Assembly (NCBI GenBank): GCA_003513495.1
Contig: DOPM01000058.1
Location: forward strand, 211,419-275,418
Length of the DNA stretch: 64,000 nt
Reading direction: 5' to 3'
Origin: Desulfosporosinus sp.
GTDB taxonomy: Bacteria > Bacillota > Desulfitobacteriia > Desulfitobacteriales > Desulfitobacteriaceae
The position numbers were made by a program, and so were the translations under genes. Every line of letters begins with the position of its first letter. Position 1 is the first letter of the stretch. The notes under the pieces were generated by a model. It saw only the letters and a list, made by a program, of their open reading frames with translations. It was not told the DNA's origin and did not search any database. Of the stretch, positions 35,078 through 43,730 are shown piece after piece.

Positions 35078-36418
35078 GTGGGCCAATTAGTATTAAAAGA
35101 TGGTCGTTTAGTCATTCCAGGCCAAGGTATTGTTGAGGCAGATGTAACGATGGAAAACGGTAAGATTGTGGCAATTGGTACAGGTCTAAGCGGTGAGAAA
35201 GAAATCTCTGTAGCTGGAAAATATGTATTACCTGGTCTCATTGACCCTCATATCCATTTAGGTATTTTTGGTGATTTAGCAGAAGAGATGGAAAAAGAAA
35301 CAGCTTCAGCCTTATTGGGCGGTATAACGACTGTAGGTGCTTTTATGGGTGGACCTAATCCATATATGTCTTATTTTAAAGATGTTATTAATCTCGCCGA
35401 TGCTAAAGCTGCTGCTGATGTCTTTTTCCATTTGGCCATTATGACTCCCGAACAGCAAAGTGAAATCACTAGCTATGCTAAGGAACTTGGTATTACCTCC
35501 TTCAAGATGTACATGTCAGGGATCCCCGGGCTTATACCAGATGTTGACGATGGCTTTATGCTTCAAACTCTGGAAACGGTAGCTGCTTTAGGGGACAAGG
35601 CAATTGTTTGTGTGCATGCGGAAAATCCTCATCTTATTAGAGTAGCTACTGAAAAAGTAAAGGCTAGAGGTAGTGAAACCCTTGCTGATTGGGCGGATAC
35701 ACATCCTAATGCTGCCGAAGAAGATGCAGTACGCAGGGCCGCTTATCTCAATGATCTGGCAGGGAGCCGCATGTATATAGTTCATGTTTCCACTGCTGAG
35801 AGTGTAAGGGCATTGGCGGAACTGAAACCGCGCTACCCAAAACTTTTTGCCGAAACAACATCGCCTTACCTATCTATCGATAAATTCAGTCCTTTAGGGC
35901 TAGTTGCCCACATGGTTCCGCCTTTCCGAGAGCCAGAAAGTGTCGATGCCCTCTGGCAGGGGTTAGCAAGCGGTTTATTGGATACAGTCGGTACGGACAA
36001 TGTTACGCTGACGTTAGATCTGAAGGGTGCGGAAAAAGGAATTTGGGGCGCAATGCCCGGTTATCCAGCAGTAGGTACTAGTTTACCAGTAATGCTTCAT
36101 TATGGAGTCAACAGTGGTAAGCTTGATCTTATTCGTCTGGTTGAAGTTATGGGCAAAAACCCAGCAGAGATCTATGGTCTCTACCCACGTAAAGGAACCA
36201 TTACACCGGGCAGTGATGCCGATCTTGTGGTTATAGATCTAGATTTGGTTAAAACCGTACGTCATGAGGAACTAGGCTCAAGGGCCGACTTTAGCCTGTA
36301 TGACGGACAGGAGCTAAAGGGATGGCCGGTTATGACCATCAAAGGAGGGCAGGTTGCAGTCATTGATGGAAAAATGGTCTCTGAGGCTGAAGGTCGTTTC
36401 CTTAAGAGAAGCCTATAG
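35078..36418 (+). CDS. Dihydropyrimidinase / hydantoinase-family cyclic amidohydrolase
   Basis: A 446-residue amidohydrolase. Metal-site features are DPHIHLG (about 56-62), the Lys in SFKMYMSG (about 150) that is carboxylated in this family, VHAEN (about 183), VHVST (about 239) and GTDNVTL (about 307). The start is GTG 35078 after GGGGAGGTAATTAAGA. Members open cyclic amides (dihydropyrimidines, hydantoins, allantoin); the exact ring cannot be assigned. Its position between a 2-oxoacid oxidoreductase and a Mo enzyme is unusual and may point to an N-containing aromatic or phenylhydantoin-type substrate, which is inference. Confidence 0.85.
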   Translation: MGQLVLKDGRLVIPGQGIVEADVTMENGKIVAIGTGLSGEKEISVAGKYVLPGLIDPHIHLGIFGDLAEEMEKETASALLGGITTVGAFMGGPNPYMSYFKDVINLADAKAAADVFFHLAIMTPEQQSEITSYAKELGITSFKMYMSGIPGLIPDVDDGFMLQTLETVAALGDKAIVCVHAENPHLIRVATEKVKARGSETLADWADTHPNAAEEDAVRRAAYLNDLAGSRMYIVHVSTAESVRALAELKPRYPKLFAETTSPYLSIDKFSPLGLVAHMVPPFREPESVDALWQGLASGLLDTVGTDNVTLTLDLKGAEKGIWGAMPGYPAVGTSLPVMLHYGVNSGKLDLIRLVEVMGKNPAEIYGLYPRKGTITPGSDADLVVIDLDLVKTVRHEELGSRADFSLYDGQELKGWPVMTIKGGQVAVIDGKMVSEAEGRFLKRSL

Positions 36419-36484
36419 AATGTGAAAAGAAGAGAGCTGGTGGAGCAAGGCTCGATAAAGCTAGAATTTTGATTGTTAAAAAAA

Positions 36485-36515
36485 CCTGGAACCCTTGTAA
36501 CGGAAGGGTTCCAGG
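36485..36515. terminator. Hairpin after the amidohydrolase gene
   Basis: CCTGGAACCCTT pairs perfectly with AAGGGTTCCAGG around a seven-base loop. An A-run precedes it, so it is a better terminator in the minus direction. On the plus strand it may act as a 3' end stabiliser. Confidence 0.55.
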
Positions 36516-36710
36516 AGGTCAAAAGGATGTACCACGCATTTTCCTGTAAATGAAAATTGCGGCTTTCCCTAGACTGAAACTATTGTACCACAAGAGTTTT
36601 GGCCCTAAAAGAATTATTTGAAACAGATTATCTTGATAATTATAAATTTGATGACAAGTGTTTTGTCAAACGGGAATAAAGCTGAGGAGTTAAAGAAGGA
36701 GGTATGGATT
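36516..36710 (+). other. Upstream region of the Mo oxidoreductase operon
   Basis: Contains TGTACCAC near 36525 and TTGTACCAC near 36585, the latter a nine-base match (inverted) to GTGGTACAA near 30488. No sigma-54 or clear sigma-A promoter could be placed. The reading frame opens at 36618, but the encoded 31 residues are unlike the family and start without a ribosome site. Confidence 0.35.
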
Positions 36711-39209
36711 TTGCGTCAAGCAGAATTAACAGCCCAGAAGGATTACTGGGCAAAAAGCGCCTGTAAAATGTGTATTCATAGTTGCGCAATTAGGGTTCAC
36801 GTTGTAGATGGGATCGTTGTTAAAATTGAAGGGGATCCCGATAACGAGAACAATAAGGGGAAGCTTTGTCCCAAAGGCCAAGCGGGAATCATGCGTCTTT
36901 ACGATCCTAACCGGGTCAAAACTCCTTTAAAAAGAACAAACCCTGAAAAGGGAATAGGTATTGATCCTAAGTGGCAAGCAATTTCCTGGGAAGAAGCTTA
37001 CGATATAACTGCTAAAAAACTTAAGAAGATACGAGACGAAGACCCTCGTAAACTGTTAGTTTCAATCAATGATTTTCATCGTATTCACATTTGGGGCTGG
37101 GGTGCAGCTTTTGGATCAGCAAATTATTTCTCAACGGTTGGGCAATATTGCGGGGCTGCTTATCACCCCATCAATGGAACACTAGACGGCTCTTTTGCTT
37201 GCACTAATGATTATGAATATTGCAATTATTGGATTCAAATTGGTGGAGGCGACGGATTTTCTTCCCACTTGCATGTGGCTGGATCCATTAAACGTATGGC
37301 GGAGGCTAGGGTTAATCGAGGAATGAAGGTCGTTGTAGTCGAACCAAGAATGTCGACTGGAGCTGCTAAGGCCGATGAATGGATACCTGTGCTACCCGGA
37401 ACCGATCGGGCCTTCGTCTTAGGCATGGTTAATGTTCTACTTCACGAACTCAATATCTATGATGCGGAATTTATTAAAAAGTATACAAATGGTCCTTACC
37501 TTGTAGGGCCGGATGGTAATTTGGTTCGCGATCCTGAAACTGGGAAGGCGCTGGTTTGGGATGCTGGGGTTGGCTCACCCAAAGGTTTTGATGATAACAG
37601 TATCCAAGAATATGCTATTGAAGGAAATTATACGGTAAATGGAATCAAATGCCGACCGTCATTTCAGCTAATTAAAGATACGTTAAAGAATCATACACCA
37701 GAGCGCATGTCCAAGATTTGCACTATACCTGCTGAAACCATTAGACGGATCGCTCGTGAATACGGGGAAGCTGCTCGGATTGGTAGTACCATTGTTATTG
37801 ATGGTAAGGAATATCCCTATCGCCCGGCAGGCGTTAACTATTACCGCGGAGCCATAGGTCATGTCGACGGTGGTTTGGATTCTCTGGCCATGAAATTAAT
37901 TAATCTAATTATCGGCAACATTGATGTACCTGGAGGTCACATTGGGGTCGGATTAGATCATCGTTGTTTAATTGTGGAACCGGGAGCGGACGGGATGATT
38001 AAGCCCCAGCCCCATCTATTGCACCCACCCTACGATTATGCCAACAATCCTTACAGCTTCCAACTGATGGAATGGTTCCCGATAGGAATTGACCCTGGTC
38101 ACCTTAGTGCAGATAACATTTTATACCCAGAGAAACATGGTTTTGACTTTAAGCCAGAGGCCTTAATTATTGAGCATTCTAACCCCATGTGGAATCTATC
38201 GGCAACAGATAAAGTTATGGAAGTTTTTAAACGCTTAGATTTTATCGTCGCTATCGATGTTGTCCTTAATGAATCGACTGAATGGGCAGATATTGTCTTC
38301 CCTGATCATACCTATCTGGAATCCCATCTACTTGTAGATATTGAGCCTCCGGTGATTACCGGTCACGTTTATCGTCGTCCAGTTATAGAACCTTTATACG
38401 ATAGTCGGGACGCTACTGATATATTAACCGAACTGGCAGCGCGCATTGGTTTCTTGGAGCAGTGGAATGGCCTATTGAACTTCACAGTCTTCCTAAAACC
38501 CGAGTATTACTTGCAACCGGATAAAAAGTATACGAATCTTGAGCTTACAGATCGAATGGCTAAGAGTATTTATGGCCCTGATCATGGTCTCGATTGGTTC
38601 CAAGAAAATGGACATACGGTAAGACATCAGACACTAGAAGAAATGTATATGCCTTATCGAGGACATCGGATCCCCATTTATTTCAATTTCTTTAAAGAAA
38701 CGGGGGATGACCTCCAAGTCAAAATGAAAGCAGCTGGACGAAAATGGGATACTTCCAGTTATTTGCCGATTCCTATATGGCGGGATAGTCATCCTTTGCA
38801 CAACCTGCCATCAGAATATGATCTTTATGCCTTTGCCTTTAAAGAGACCTTACTCAATTTCTCGGAAAGCACTTCGATACCTTGGATTAACGAGGCGATG
38901 GAAAATATCCCTATGCATATGGGCGCTATGATTAATACTAAAACAGCTAAAGCCAAGGGAATTAAAAATGGTGACGCTATCCGGATCCAATCACCTTTTG
39001 GTGAAGTAACTGGTCGGGCGAGTGTCGTTGAGGAAATCCATCCTGGGTGTATAGCTTTGTCAAATGGGATCAGCCGCTGGTCGAATCATCCCATACCAAA
39101 GAAGAATAATACTCATTTTAATCGCTTACTGCCTGCGGATGTCAAATGGACAGATGGGATGACAGGGCACTTGGAGACTTCGACAAAGGTTAAAATTTTT
39201 AAAATTTGA
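36711..39209 (+). CDS. DMSO-reductase-family molybdopterin oxidoreductase, catalytic subunit (PadB-like candidate)
   Basis: An 832-residue Mo/W-bis-PGD enzyme. The N-terminal [4Fe-4S] motif is CKMCIHSCAIRV followed by KGKLCPKGQAG; the likely metal ligand is Cys in GQYCGAAYHP (about 150). The start is TTG 36711, eight bases after AAGGAGG. There is no Tat signal, so the active site faces the cytoplasm, which fits a CoA-ester substrate. FeS and NrfD-type genes follow. The three-subunit, Tat-less layout and the size (about 93 kDa) resemble phenylacetyl-CoA:acceptor oxidoreductase (PadBCD). That name is a hypothesis; polysulfide/thiosulfate reductase relatives are the alternative. Confidence 0.85.
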   Translation: MRQAELTAQKDYWAKSACKMCIHSCAIRVHVVDGIVVKIEGDPDNENNKGKLCPKGQAGIMRLYDPNRVKTPLKRTNPEKGIGIDPKWQAISWEEAYDITAKKLKKIRDEDPRKLLVSINDFHRIHIWGWGAAFGSANYFSTVGQYCGAAYHPINGTLDGSFACTNDYEYCNYWIQIGGGDGFSSHLHVAGSIKRMAEARVNRGMKVVVVEPRMSTGAAKADEWIPVLPGTDRAFVLGMVNVLLHELNIYDAEFIKKYTNGPYLVGPDGNLVRDPETGKALVWDAGVGSPKGFDDNSIQEYAIEGNYTVNGIKCRPSFQLIKDTLKNHTPERMSKICTIPAETIRRIAREYGEAARIGSTIVIDGKEYPYRPAGVNYYRGAIGHVDGGLDSLAMKLINLIIGNIDVPGGHIGVGLDHRCLIVEPGADGMIKPQPHLLHPPYDYANNPYSFQLMEWFPIGIDPGHLSADNILYPEKHGFDFKPEALIIEHSNPMWNLSATDKVMEVFKRLDFIVAIDVVLNESTEWADIVFPDHTYLESHLLVDIEPPVITGHVYRRPVIEPLYDSRDATDILTELAARIGFLEQWNGLLNFTVFLKPEYYLQPDKKYTNLELTDRMAKSIYGPDHGLDWFQENGHTVRHQTLEEMYMPYRGHRIPIYFNFFKETGDDLQVKMKAAGRKWDTSSYLPIPIWRDSHPLHNLPSEYDLYAFAFKETLLNFSESTSIPWINEAMENIPMHMGAMINTKTAKAKGIKNGDAIRIQSPFGEVTGRASVVEEIHPGCIALSNGISRWSNHPIPKKNNTHFNRLLPADVKWTDGMTGHLETSTKVKIFKI

Positions 39210-39225
39210 GGGGGGGTTAACGCTG

Positions 39226-39834
39226 ATGCATTTAGGAATGGTTATTGATTTAAAAAGGTGTGTAGGCTGTCAAGCCTGTACCATTGCCTGTAAGGCAGAG
39301 AATGGTACTCCGCCAGAAGTACTCTTCACTAAAGTTTTGGAGCAAGTGGCTGGGGAATATCCCATAGTTAAGAAAAAGTTCATTCCTATATTATGTAATC
39401 ATTGTGACGATGCACCGTGTGTCCGTGTCTGCCCGACAGGGGCTACTACCAAGCGTGAAGATGGAATTGTCTTGGTAGACCATAAAAAATGCATAGGTTG
39501 CAGAGCTTGTTACGTAGCTTGCCCGTATAAAAATAGGATATTTTTGAAGAGAGGTTCCCTGAAAAATGGTTATTTCGGCAAAGAACTGACACCCTTTGAA
39601 AAAGTGAAATATCCTAAGTGGCAGGAAGGTGTCGTACTGAAATGTACCTTCTGTGTAGAACGGGTGGATCAAGGATTGGATCCCTCCTGTGTTCAGACTT
39701 GTCCTGCTGATGCGCGTATCTTTGGTGACCTATCTAACCCAGAAAGTAAGGTAAGTCGATTGATCCGTCAGCGGGGGGGCTTTCAGCCCTTATCTGAGGA
39801 TAATACAGAACCTTCCGTTTATTATATAGAATAG
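39226..39834 (+). CDS. Four-cluster ferredoxin subunit of the Mo oxidoreductase
   Basis: A 202-residue NrfC/DmsB-type protein with four [4Fe-4S] motifs in order: CVGCQACTIAC, CNHCDDAPCVRVCP, CIGCRACYVACP and CTFC with CVQTCP. No Tat signal is seen, matching the catalytic subunit. It carries electrons between the Mo enzyme and the membrane subunit that follows. The start ATG follows GAGGGGGGGTTAACGCTG. Confidence 0.9.
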   Translation: MHLGMVIDLKRCVGCQACTIACKAENGTPPEVLFTKVLEQVAGEYPIVKKKFIPILCNHCDDAPCVRVCPTGATTKREDGIVLVDHKKCIGCRACYVACPYKNRIFLKRGSLKNGYFGKELTPFEKVKYPKWQEGVVLKCTFCVERVDQGLDPSCVQTCPADARIFGDLSNPESKVSRLIRQRGGFQPLSEDNTEPSVYYIE

Positions 39835-39846
39835 GGGGTGACCAAG

Positions 39847-40725
39847 TTGGCAAAAACTACGCCTTTGGTAGGTAAGGAATTTGTTTCCGGTTTTCGTCTA
39901 CAAACAGAATGGGCAACTTTGATAGCTGCGGCGTTCTTTTTTGGAAAAATTGGTTCAGGTCTATTCCTAATGTCACTTTTTATCAATTCTTGGGTGGGAG
40001 CCTTAGTGGGTTTGCTGATTGTGCTTATCGGTAAAGGTGGTGCCCATCTGCTCTATCTAGGGAGACCAGAACGATTTTGGCGAGGTCTTACGAAACCTGG
40101 AACATCCTGGGTTGCTCGCGGATTTTGGGCTATGATGATAATGATGGTCTCAGGAACAATCTATTTGTTCTCTCCAATAGGGAGTACTGCAAGTTCGGTA
40201 TTCGCAGTAATTGCAGGAATAAGTGCCTTTGTCGTGGCGATCTATGACGGGTTTCTAATGAACTCTTCGCCTTCTATTCCTTTATGGAATACAGCCATGA
40301 TGCCAGTGCTCTGCTTGTTTTATTCTTTGCTTGGGGGAACCACACTTACGCTATTTCTGATTGAATTTGGTTTTGCCGAAGTGGCAGTTGAAACTATTTT
40401 CTTAAGTAATATGGAAATAGTCTTGTTGTTAACAAATTTGATTATTATGATACTCTATTTGCTAAGTATGGCCAATGCAACTGCCGCAGCGAAAGAGTCG
40501 CTACGCCTTCTAGTTAGGGGAACTTTCGCCTTGCCATTTTATGTTTTGGCCCTAGGCATTGGGCTTGTATTTACTCTCCTAATGTCTTACTTTGTGGGTA
40601 CTCACGGTGGCGCAGGAGTGGTTGGTTTAATCACTGCCGCTGATCTGGTAGGGCATTACTTCCTATTTTACCTCCTGTTAAGGGTTGGTGTTTACAAACC
40701 TGTATTAGGTCAGTTAACAATGTAG
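39847..40725 (+). CDS. NrfD-like membrane subunit
   Basis: A 292-residue integral membrane protein with about eight hydrophobic helices (for example 22-48, 52-70, 90-112, 117-135, 145-170, 180-202, 221-247 and 258-280), typical of NrfD/PsrC quinone-reactive anchors. The motif KGGAHLLYLGRPERFWR after helix 2 is characteristic. The start is TTG 39847, after GGGGGTGA; GTG 39838 is inside the ribosome site. It would link the cytoplasmic Mo enzyme to the menaquinone pool. Confidence 0.87.
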   Translation: MAKTTPLVGKEFVSGFRLQTEWATLIAAAFFFGKIGSGLFLMSLFINSWVGALVGLLIVLIGKGGAHLLYLGRPERFWRGLTKPGTSWVARGFWAMMIMMVSGTIYLFSPIGSTASSVFAVIAGISAFVVAIYDGFLMNSSPSIPLWNTAMMPVLCLFYSLLGGTTLTLFLIEFGFAEVAVETIFLSNMEIVLLLTNLIIMILYLLSMANATAAAKESLRLLVRGTFALPFYVLALGIGLVFTLLMSYFVGTHGGAGVVGLITAADLVGHYFLFYLLLRVGVYKPVLGQLTM

Positions 40726-40753
40726 GATTAGGTTCAAGGAGGAGGAAACGGCT

Positions 40754-41245
40754 TTGACAGAAGTTAATAATGACGTTATGAAAAAACTGGAACGTAATTG
40801 GCGTTCAATGATTTTTATTTCCCATGATTTTTTTCATCGATGGAGGATGGTTCTCGAGGAGAAGTATGGGGCAGAAGAAACGGCCGACCTGGTTAACCGC
40901 TTTTGGGAATCAGTCGGGGAGGGTACGGCAGAAAGCTATCTAAAGCGTGGTCGGGATACAGCAAACCTTGAACAAATAGCAATGTCCTTTGTGCGAGCAA
41001 GTCTTGTCATGGGAGAAAATGCAAGGTTAGCTAAGGATGGAGATGACATTCTAGTCATCCATGATGCCTGTCCATGGATCGATTCCTACAAGGATTACGG
41101 AGCACCGGGGCAATGCCAAGAAGGATGCGATAAGTGGTTTGAGACTGCCCTAAAGACAATATCATCTGATTTTTCAATCCAAACTGATAGTTGTTTGGCA
41201 GCGGGTGAAAGCACCTGTACCAGACGTTATTCCAAAAAGAATTAG
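40754..41245 (+). CDS. Small Cys-rich protein, ATC-hydrolase-like
   Basis: A 163-residue soluble protein. The C-terminal half has spaced Cys residues in CPW..., GQCQEGCDKWF, DSCLAAGESTCTRRY, a pattern seen in the L-2-amino-thiazoline-4-carboxylic acid hydrolase-like family. The start is TTG 40754 after GGAGGAGGAAACGGC. It is the last gene of the Mo oxidoreductase operon and ends at a strong terminator. It could be a small hydrolase or an accessory protein for the Mo enzyme. It does not show the helical TorD-type chaperone signature. Confidence 0.5.
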   Translation: MTEVNNDVMKKLERNWRSMIFISHDFFHRWRMVLEEKYGAEETADLVNRFWESVGEGTAESYLKRGRDTANLEQIAMSFVRASLVMGENARLAKDGDDILVIHDACPWIDSYKDYGAPGQCQEGCDKWFETALKTISSDFSIQTDSCLAAGESTCTRRYSKKN

Positions 41246-41255
41246 TGAATAGTGT

Positions 41256-41298
41256 AAAAACAGTATGTCAATTGGCTACAATTTGACATACTGTTTTT
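41256..41298 (+). terminator. Intrinsic terminator after the Mo oxidoreductase operon
   Basis: A perfect 16-base-pair stem (AAAAACAGTATGTCAA with its complement) around an 11-base loop, with a T-run at the 3' side. The A-run on the left makes it partly bidirectional. Confidence 0.88.
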
Positions 41299-41393
41299 TA
41301 CTTAATTATTAAAGCAGTATTCATAGCGCAGACATTTTCTTAACCTTTGATATAGCTTTTTATCTCATGAATCATCAAGATATAAAATAGGGG

Positions 41394-41423
41394 TTGTGAG
41401 AAGAGCCCTTTCTATGGTAAGAT
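41394..41423 (+). promoter_or_regulatory. Candidate sigma-A promoter of the aro operon
   Basis: TTGTGA, an 18-base spacer, then TAAGAT. It lies upstream of a structured leader ending in a terminator at 41565-41591 and of aroF at 41733. Confidence 0.5.
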
Positions 41424-41429
41424 AGTTTA

Positions 41430-41591
41430 AATTTAATTAAAAATTCATGATGGTTTAGCAAGCTTTGTCTGGCAAAGCTTACGTAGAACGGTATCCTTGT
41501 TTCCACTGTATCAGGACTAGGTCAAAGAGTGTAGGATAGTAGGATGGGCGCGATTAAGAGTTAGAGCACCCTCTATTCAGGGTGCTTTTTT
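41430..41591 (+). promoter_or_regulatory. Leader with attenuator-type terminator before aroF
   Basis: About 140 bases of leader end in a classic intrinsic terminator: AGCACCCT (41565-41572), six-base loop, AGGGTGCT (41579-41586), then T-run. A terminator inside the 5' leader of an aromatic amino acid operon suggests attenuation. The conserved T-box core (GGGTGGNACCGCG) was not found. A left-hand hairpin GCAAGCTTTG/CAAAGCTTACG near 41459-41483 may be part of an antiterminator. Confidence 0.5.
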
Positions 41592-41732
41592 ACTATTCGG
41601 AAAGTAAAACCTAGCTTGCCGCGAACCCATCTCTAAACTCCCAGGCAGTAACTTAGCTCACAAAGCTAGTTTAATGCATATGAATGAAGGTAAAATGTAA
41701 AAGATGTAGGATGGTAGAAAGGGGTAGGAAAG

Positions 41733-42770
41733 ATGATTGTTGTTATGAAAATGGGTTCAACGGTAGAACAGATTGAAGAGGTTTCCACACGCTTAATGGA
41801 AGAGGGATTCAAAGTCCATCTTTCTCAGGGAGTAGAAAAAACCATTATGGGGGCCATTGGGGATCGCACACGACTTGAAGCGCTTGATCTAGAAGCACTT
41901 CCTTTTGTAGAAAAAGTTGTGCCCATTTTGGCACCCTATAAACTAGTTAGTCGGGAGTTTCACCCGGCAGACAGTATTATTCGGATAGGCAACCAGGAAA
42001 TTGGTGGAAACAAGGTTCATGTCATGGCAGGGCCTTGTGCCGTTGAGAGTAGAACTCAGATCTTAGAAACAGCTCAAGCAGTGCGTGAAGCAGGAGCGAC
42101 CTTCTTGCGCGGAGGTGCCTTCAAACCGCGTACCTCTCCTTATTCCTTTCAAGGGCTGGAGGAAGAAGGATTACGTTATTTGGCAGAAGCTCGAGAGAAA
42201 ACCGGTTTGCTGGTAATTACAGAGGTTATTGATGCACGGGATGTTTCTTTGGTAGCAGATTATGCGGATGTTCTTCAAATTGGTGCCCGGAACATGCAGA
42301 ATTTTATCCTTCTCAAAGAAGTAGCAAAGTGTGGAAAACCAGTTCTTCTTAAGAGAGGCCCCTCGGCAACCTTAGAAGAATGGATGATGGCGGCCGAATA
42401 TATCCTGGACGGGGGAAATTACCAAGTTATGTTCTGTGAACGGGGGATCCGAACCTTTGAAAGTTATACCCGAAATACTCTCGATTTAAGTATGGTTCCC
42501 GCTTTACACGCTCTTTCCCACTTACCAGTCATTATTGACCCCAGTCATGGAACAGGAAAATGGAATTTAGTCCATCCAATGTCGAAAGCAGCCCTTGCTG
42601 CAGGAGCGGATGGCTTAATCGTTGAAGTTCATCCTCATCCCGAAAAGGCTGTTTCAGATGGAAAGCAGTCCTTGACACCTGAAAAGTTTAAAAATATGAT
42701 GGCTGATCTGGTAAGACTTACTTCCGCATTAGATCGTGAGTTAGGGGAAGTGAGTCATCATGTTGACTGA
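41733..42770 (+). CDS. aroF: 3-deoxy-7-phosphoheptulonate (DAHP) synthase, type I beta
   Basis: A 345-residue DAHP synthase joining phosphoenolpyruvate and erythrose 4-phosphate, the first step of the shikimate pathway. Residues 1-75 form the small ferredoxin-like regulatory domain of the AroA(I beta)/Thermotoga type. The barrel has MAGPCAVES (about 95), RGGAFKPRTSPYSFQG, KRGPSATLEEW and DPSHGTGKW with the metal and substrate ligands. It overlaps tyrA by 11 bases. Feedback control by Tyr/Phe through the N-terminal domain is usual for this class. Confidence 0.93.
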   Translation: MIVVMKMGSTVEQIEEVSTRLMEEGFKVHLSQGVEKTIMGAIGDRTRLEALDLEALPFVEKVVPILAPYKLVSREFHPADSIIRIGNQEIGGNKVHVMAGPCAVESRTQILETAQAVREAGATFLRGGAFKPRTSPYSFQGLEEEGLRYLAEAREKTGLLVITEVIDARDVSLVADYADVLQIGARNMQNFILLKEVAKCGKPVLLKRGPSATLEEWMMAAEYILDGGNYQVMFCERGIRTFESYTRNTLDLSMVPALHALSHLPVIIDPSHGTGKWNLVHPMSKAALAAGADGLIVEVHPHPEKAVSDGKQSLTPEKFKNMMADLVRLTSALDRELGEVSHHVD

Positions 42771-43677
42771 AAAATTTGTAATTCCGGAGGATGAGAGAAT
42801 TTTAACACCCGGTTGGTCAGGCCAGCGGATACCTAGGGCTTGTATCCTTGGATTGGGGCTGATTGGCGGGTCTTGGGCCGGAGCCTTGCATCAGGCTGGC
42901 TGGGATGTGTGTGCAGTTGACTCGGAAAAGGCTAGTATCGATGAAGCCGTGAGAAGAGGCTGGCTGAAAACCGGGTGGACATCTATGCCGGAGTTCTTAG
43001 ACGTGGATTTAATCGTTTTAGCCCTGCCTCTTCATGTCTTAGCAAGAGGTCTTGATCAATTAGTAGGTAAGATCCCCAAGGGGACGATTGTAACGGATGT
43101 GGGAAGTATAAAGACCGAGATTTGCAAGAAACTATTGGATAATCAAATGGGTTATAACTTCCATTTTGTCGGCGGGCATCCTATGACGGGTTCAGAACAA
43201 TCCGGGTTTGGGGTCGCTGATCCTGACCTATTTCGGGGATATCCCTACGTCCTAACCCCTGGCAAGGATTGCCCTAAGCAAGTGGTTCAAAAACTGGTTG
43301 ATACAGTACGGGGCTTTGGTGCTAAAGTCGTGTTCCGAGAACCTGATAATCATGATGTAGAAGTGGCAATGGTCAGTCATATTCCTCATCTATTAGCAGT
43401 AACGTTAACCCTAGCTGCCCAGGATGCTTCTAAAGAGGGTGAATCTCCTCTGGCATTAGCGGGTAGGAGTTTCCGAGATTTAACACGTATTGCAGACAGT
43501 TCCCCAGAGATGTGGAAAGAGATTATGGTAAAGAATGCTGATGCAATCTTAGGGGGACTTGCCCTTTGGGAACAACGAATTAACGAATTGAGGGAATCCC
43601 TTCAACAGGGAGACGGAGAGATGATAGCGGAAGCCTTTCGAAAAGCCCATAGGGCTCGAAAAGAAACTATAAATTAG
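42760..43677 (+). CDS. tyrA: Prephenate dehydrogenase
   Basis: A 305-residue NAD-dependent dehydrogenase that converts prephenate to 4-hydroxyphenylpyruvate for tyrosine synthesis. The Rossmann motif GLGLIGGSWAGAL lies at about 30-42, TDVGSIKTEI at about 112 and the catalytic-region GGHPMTGSEQSG at about 136-147. No C-terminal ACT domain is present, so allosteric control likely lies elsewhere. The ATG at 42760 overlaps the end of aroF. Operon context agrees fully. Confidence 0.92.
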   Translation: MLTEKFVIPEDERILTPGWSGQRIPRACILGLGLIGGSWAGALHQAGWDVCAVDSEKASIDEAVRRGWLKTGWTSMPEFLDVDLIVLALPLHVLARGLDQLVGKIPKGTIVTDVGSIKTEICKKLLDNQMGYNFHFVGGHPMTGSEQSGFGVADPDLFRGYPYVLTPGKDCPKQVVQKLVDTVRGFGAKVVFREPDNHDVEVAMVSHIPHLLAVTLTLAAQDASKEGESPLALAGRSFRDLTRIADSSPEMWKEIMVKNADAILGGLALWEQRINELRESLQQGDGEMIAEAFRKAHRARKETIN

Positions 43678-43730
43678 GGTACGTTAGTATAGAAGTTCAA
43701 AGAGTAATCATAGCTAGGGGGAAAACATCT

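Noticed and set aside
36618..36710. Hydrophobic N-terminal extension (signal-like) of the Mo oxidoreductase
   Set aside because: It lacks a twin-Arg motif and a ribosome site; TTG 36711 has AAGGAGG at eight bases and begins close to the Fe-S motif.
41430..41732. T-box riboswitch before aroF
   Set aside because: A terminator is present, but the conserved T-box core GGGTGGNACCGCG and a clear specifier stem were not found.
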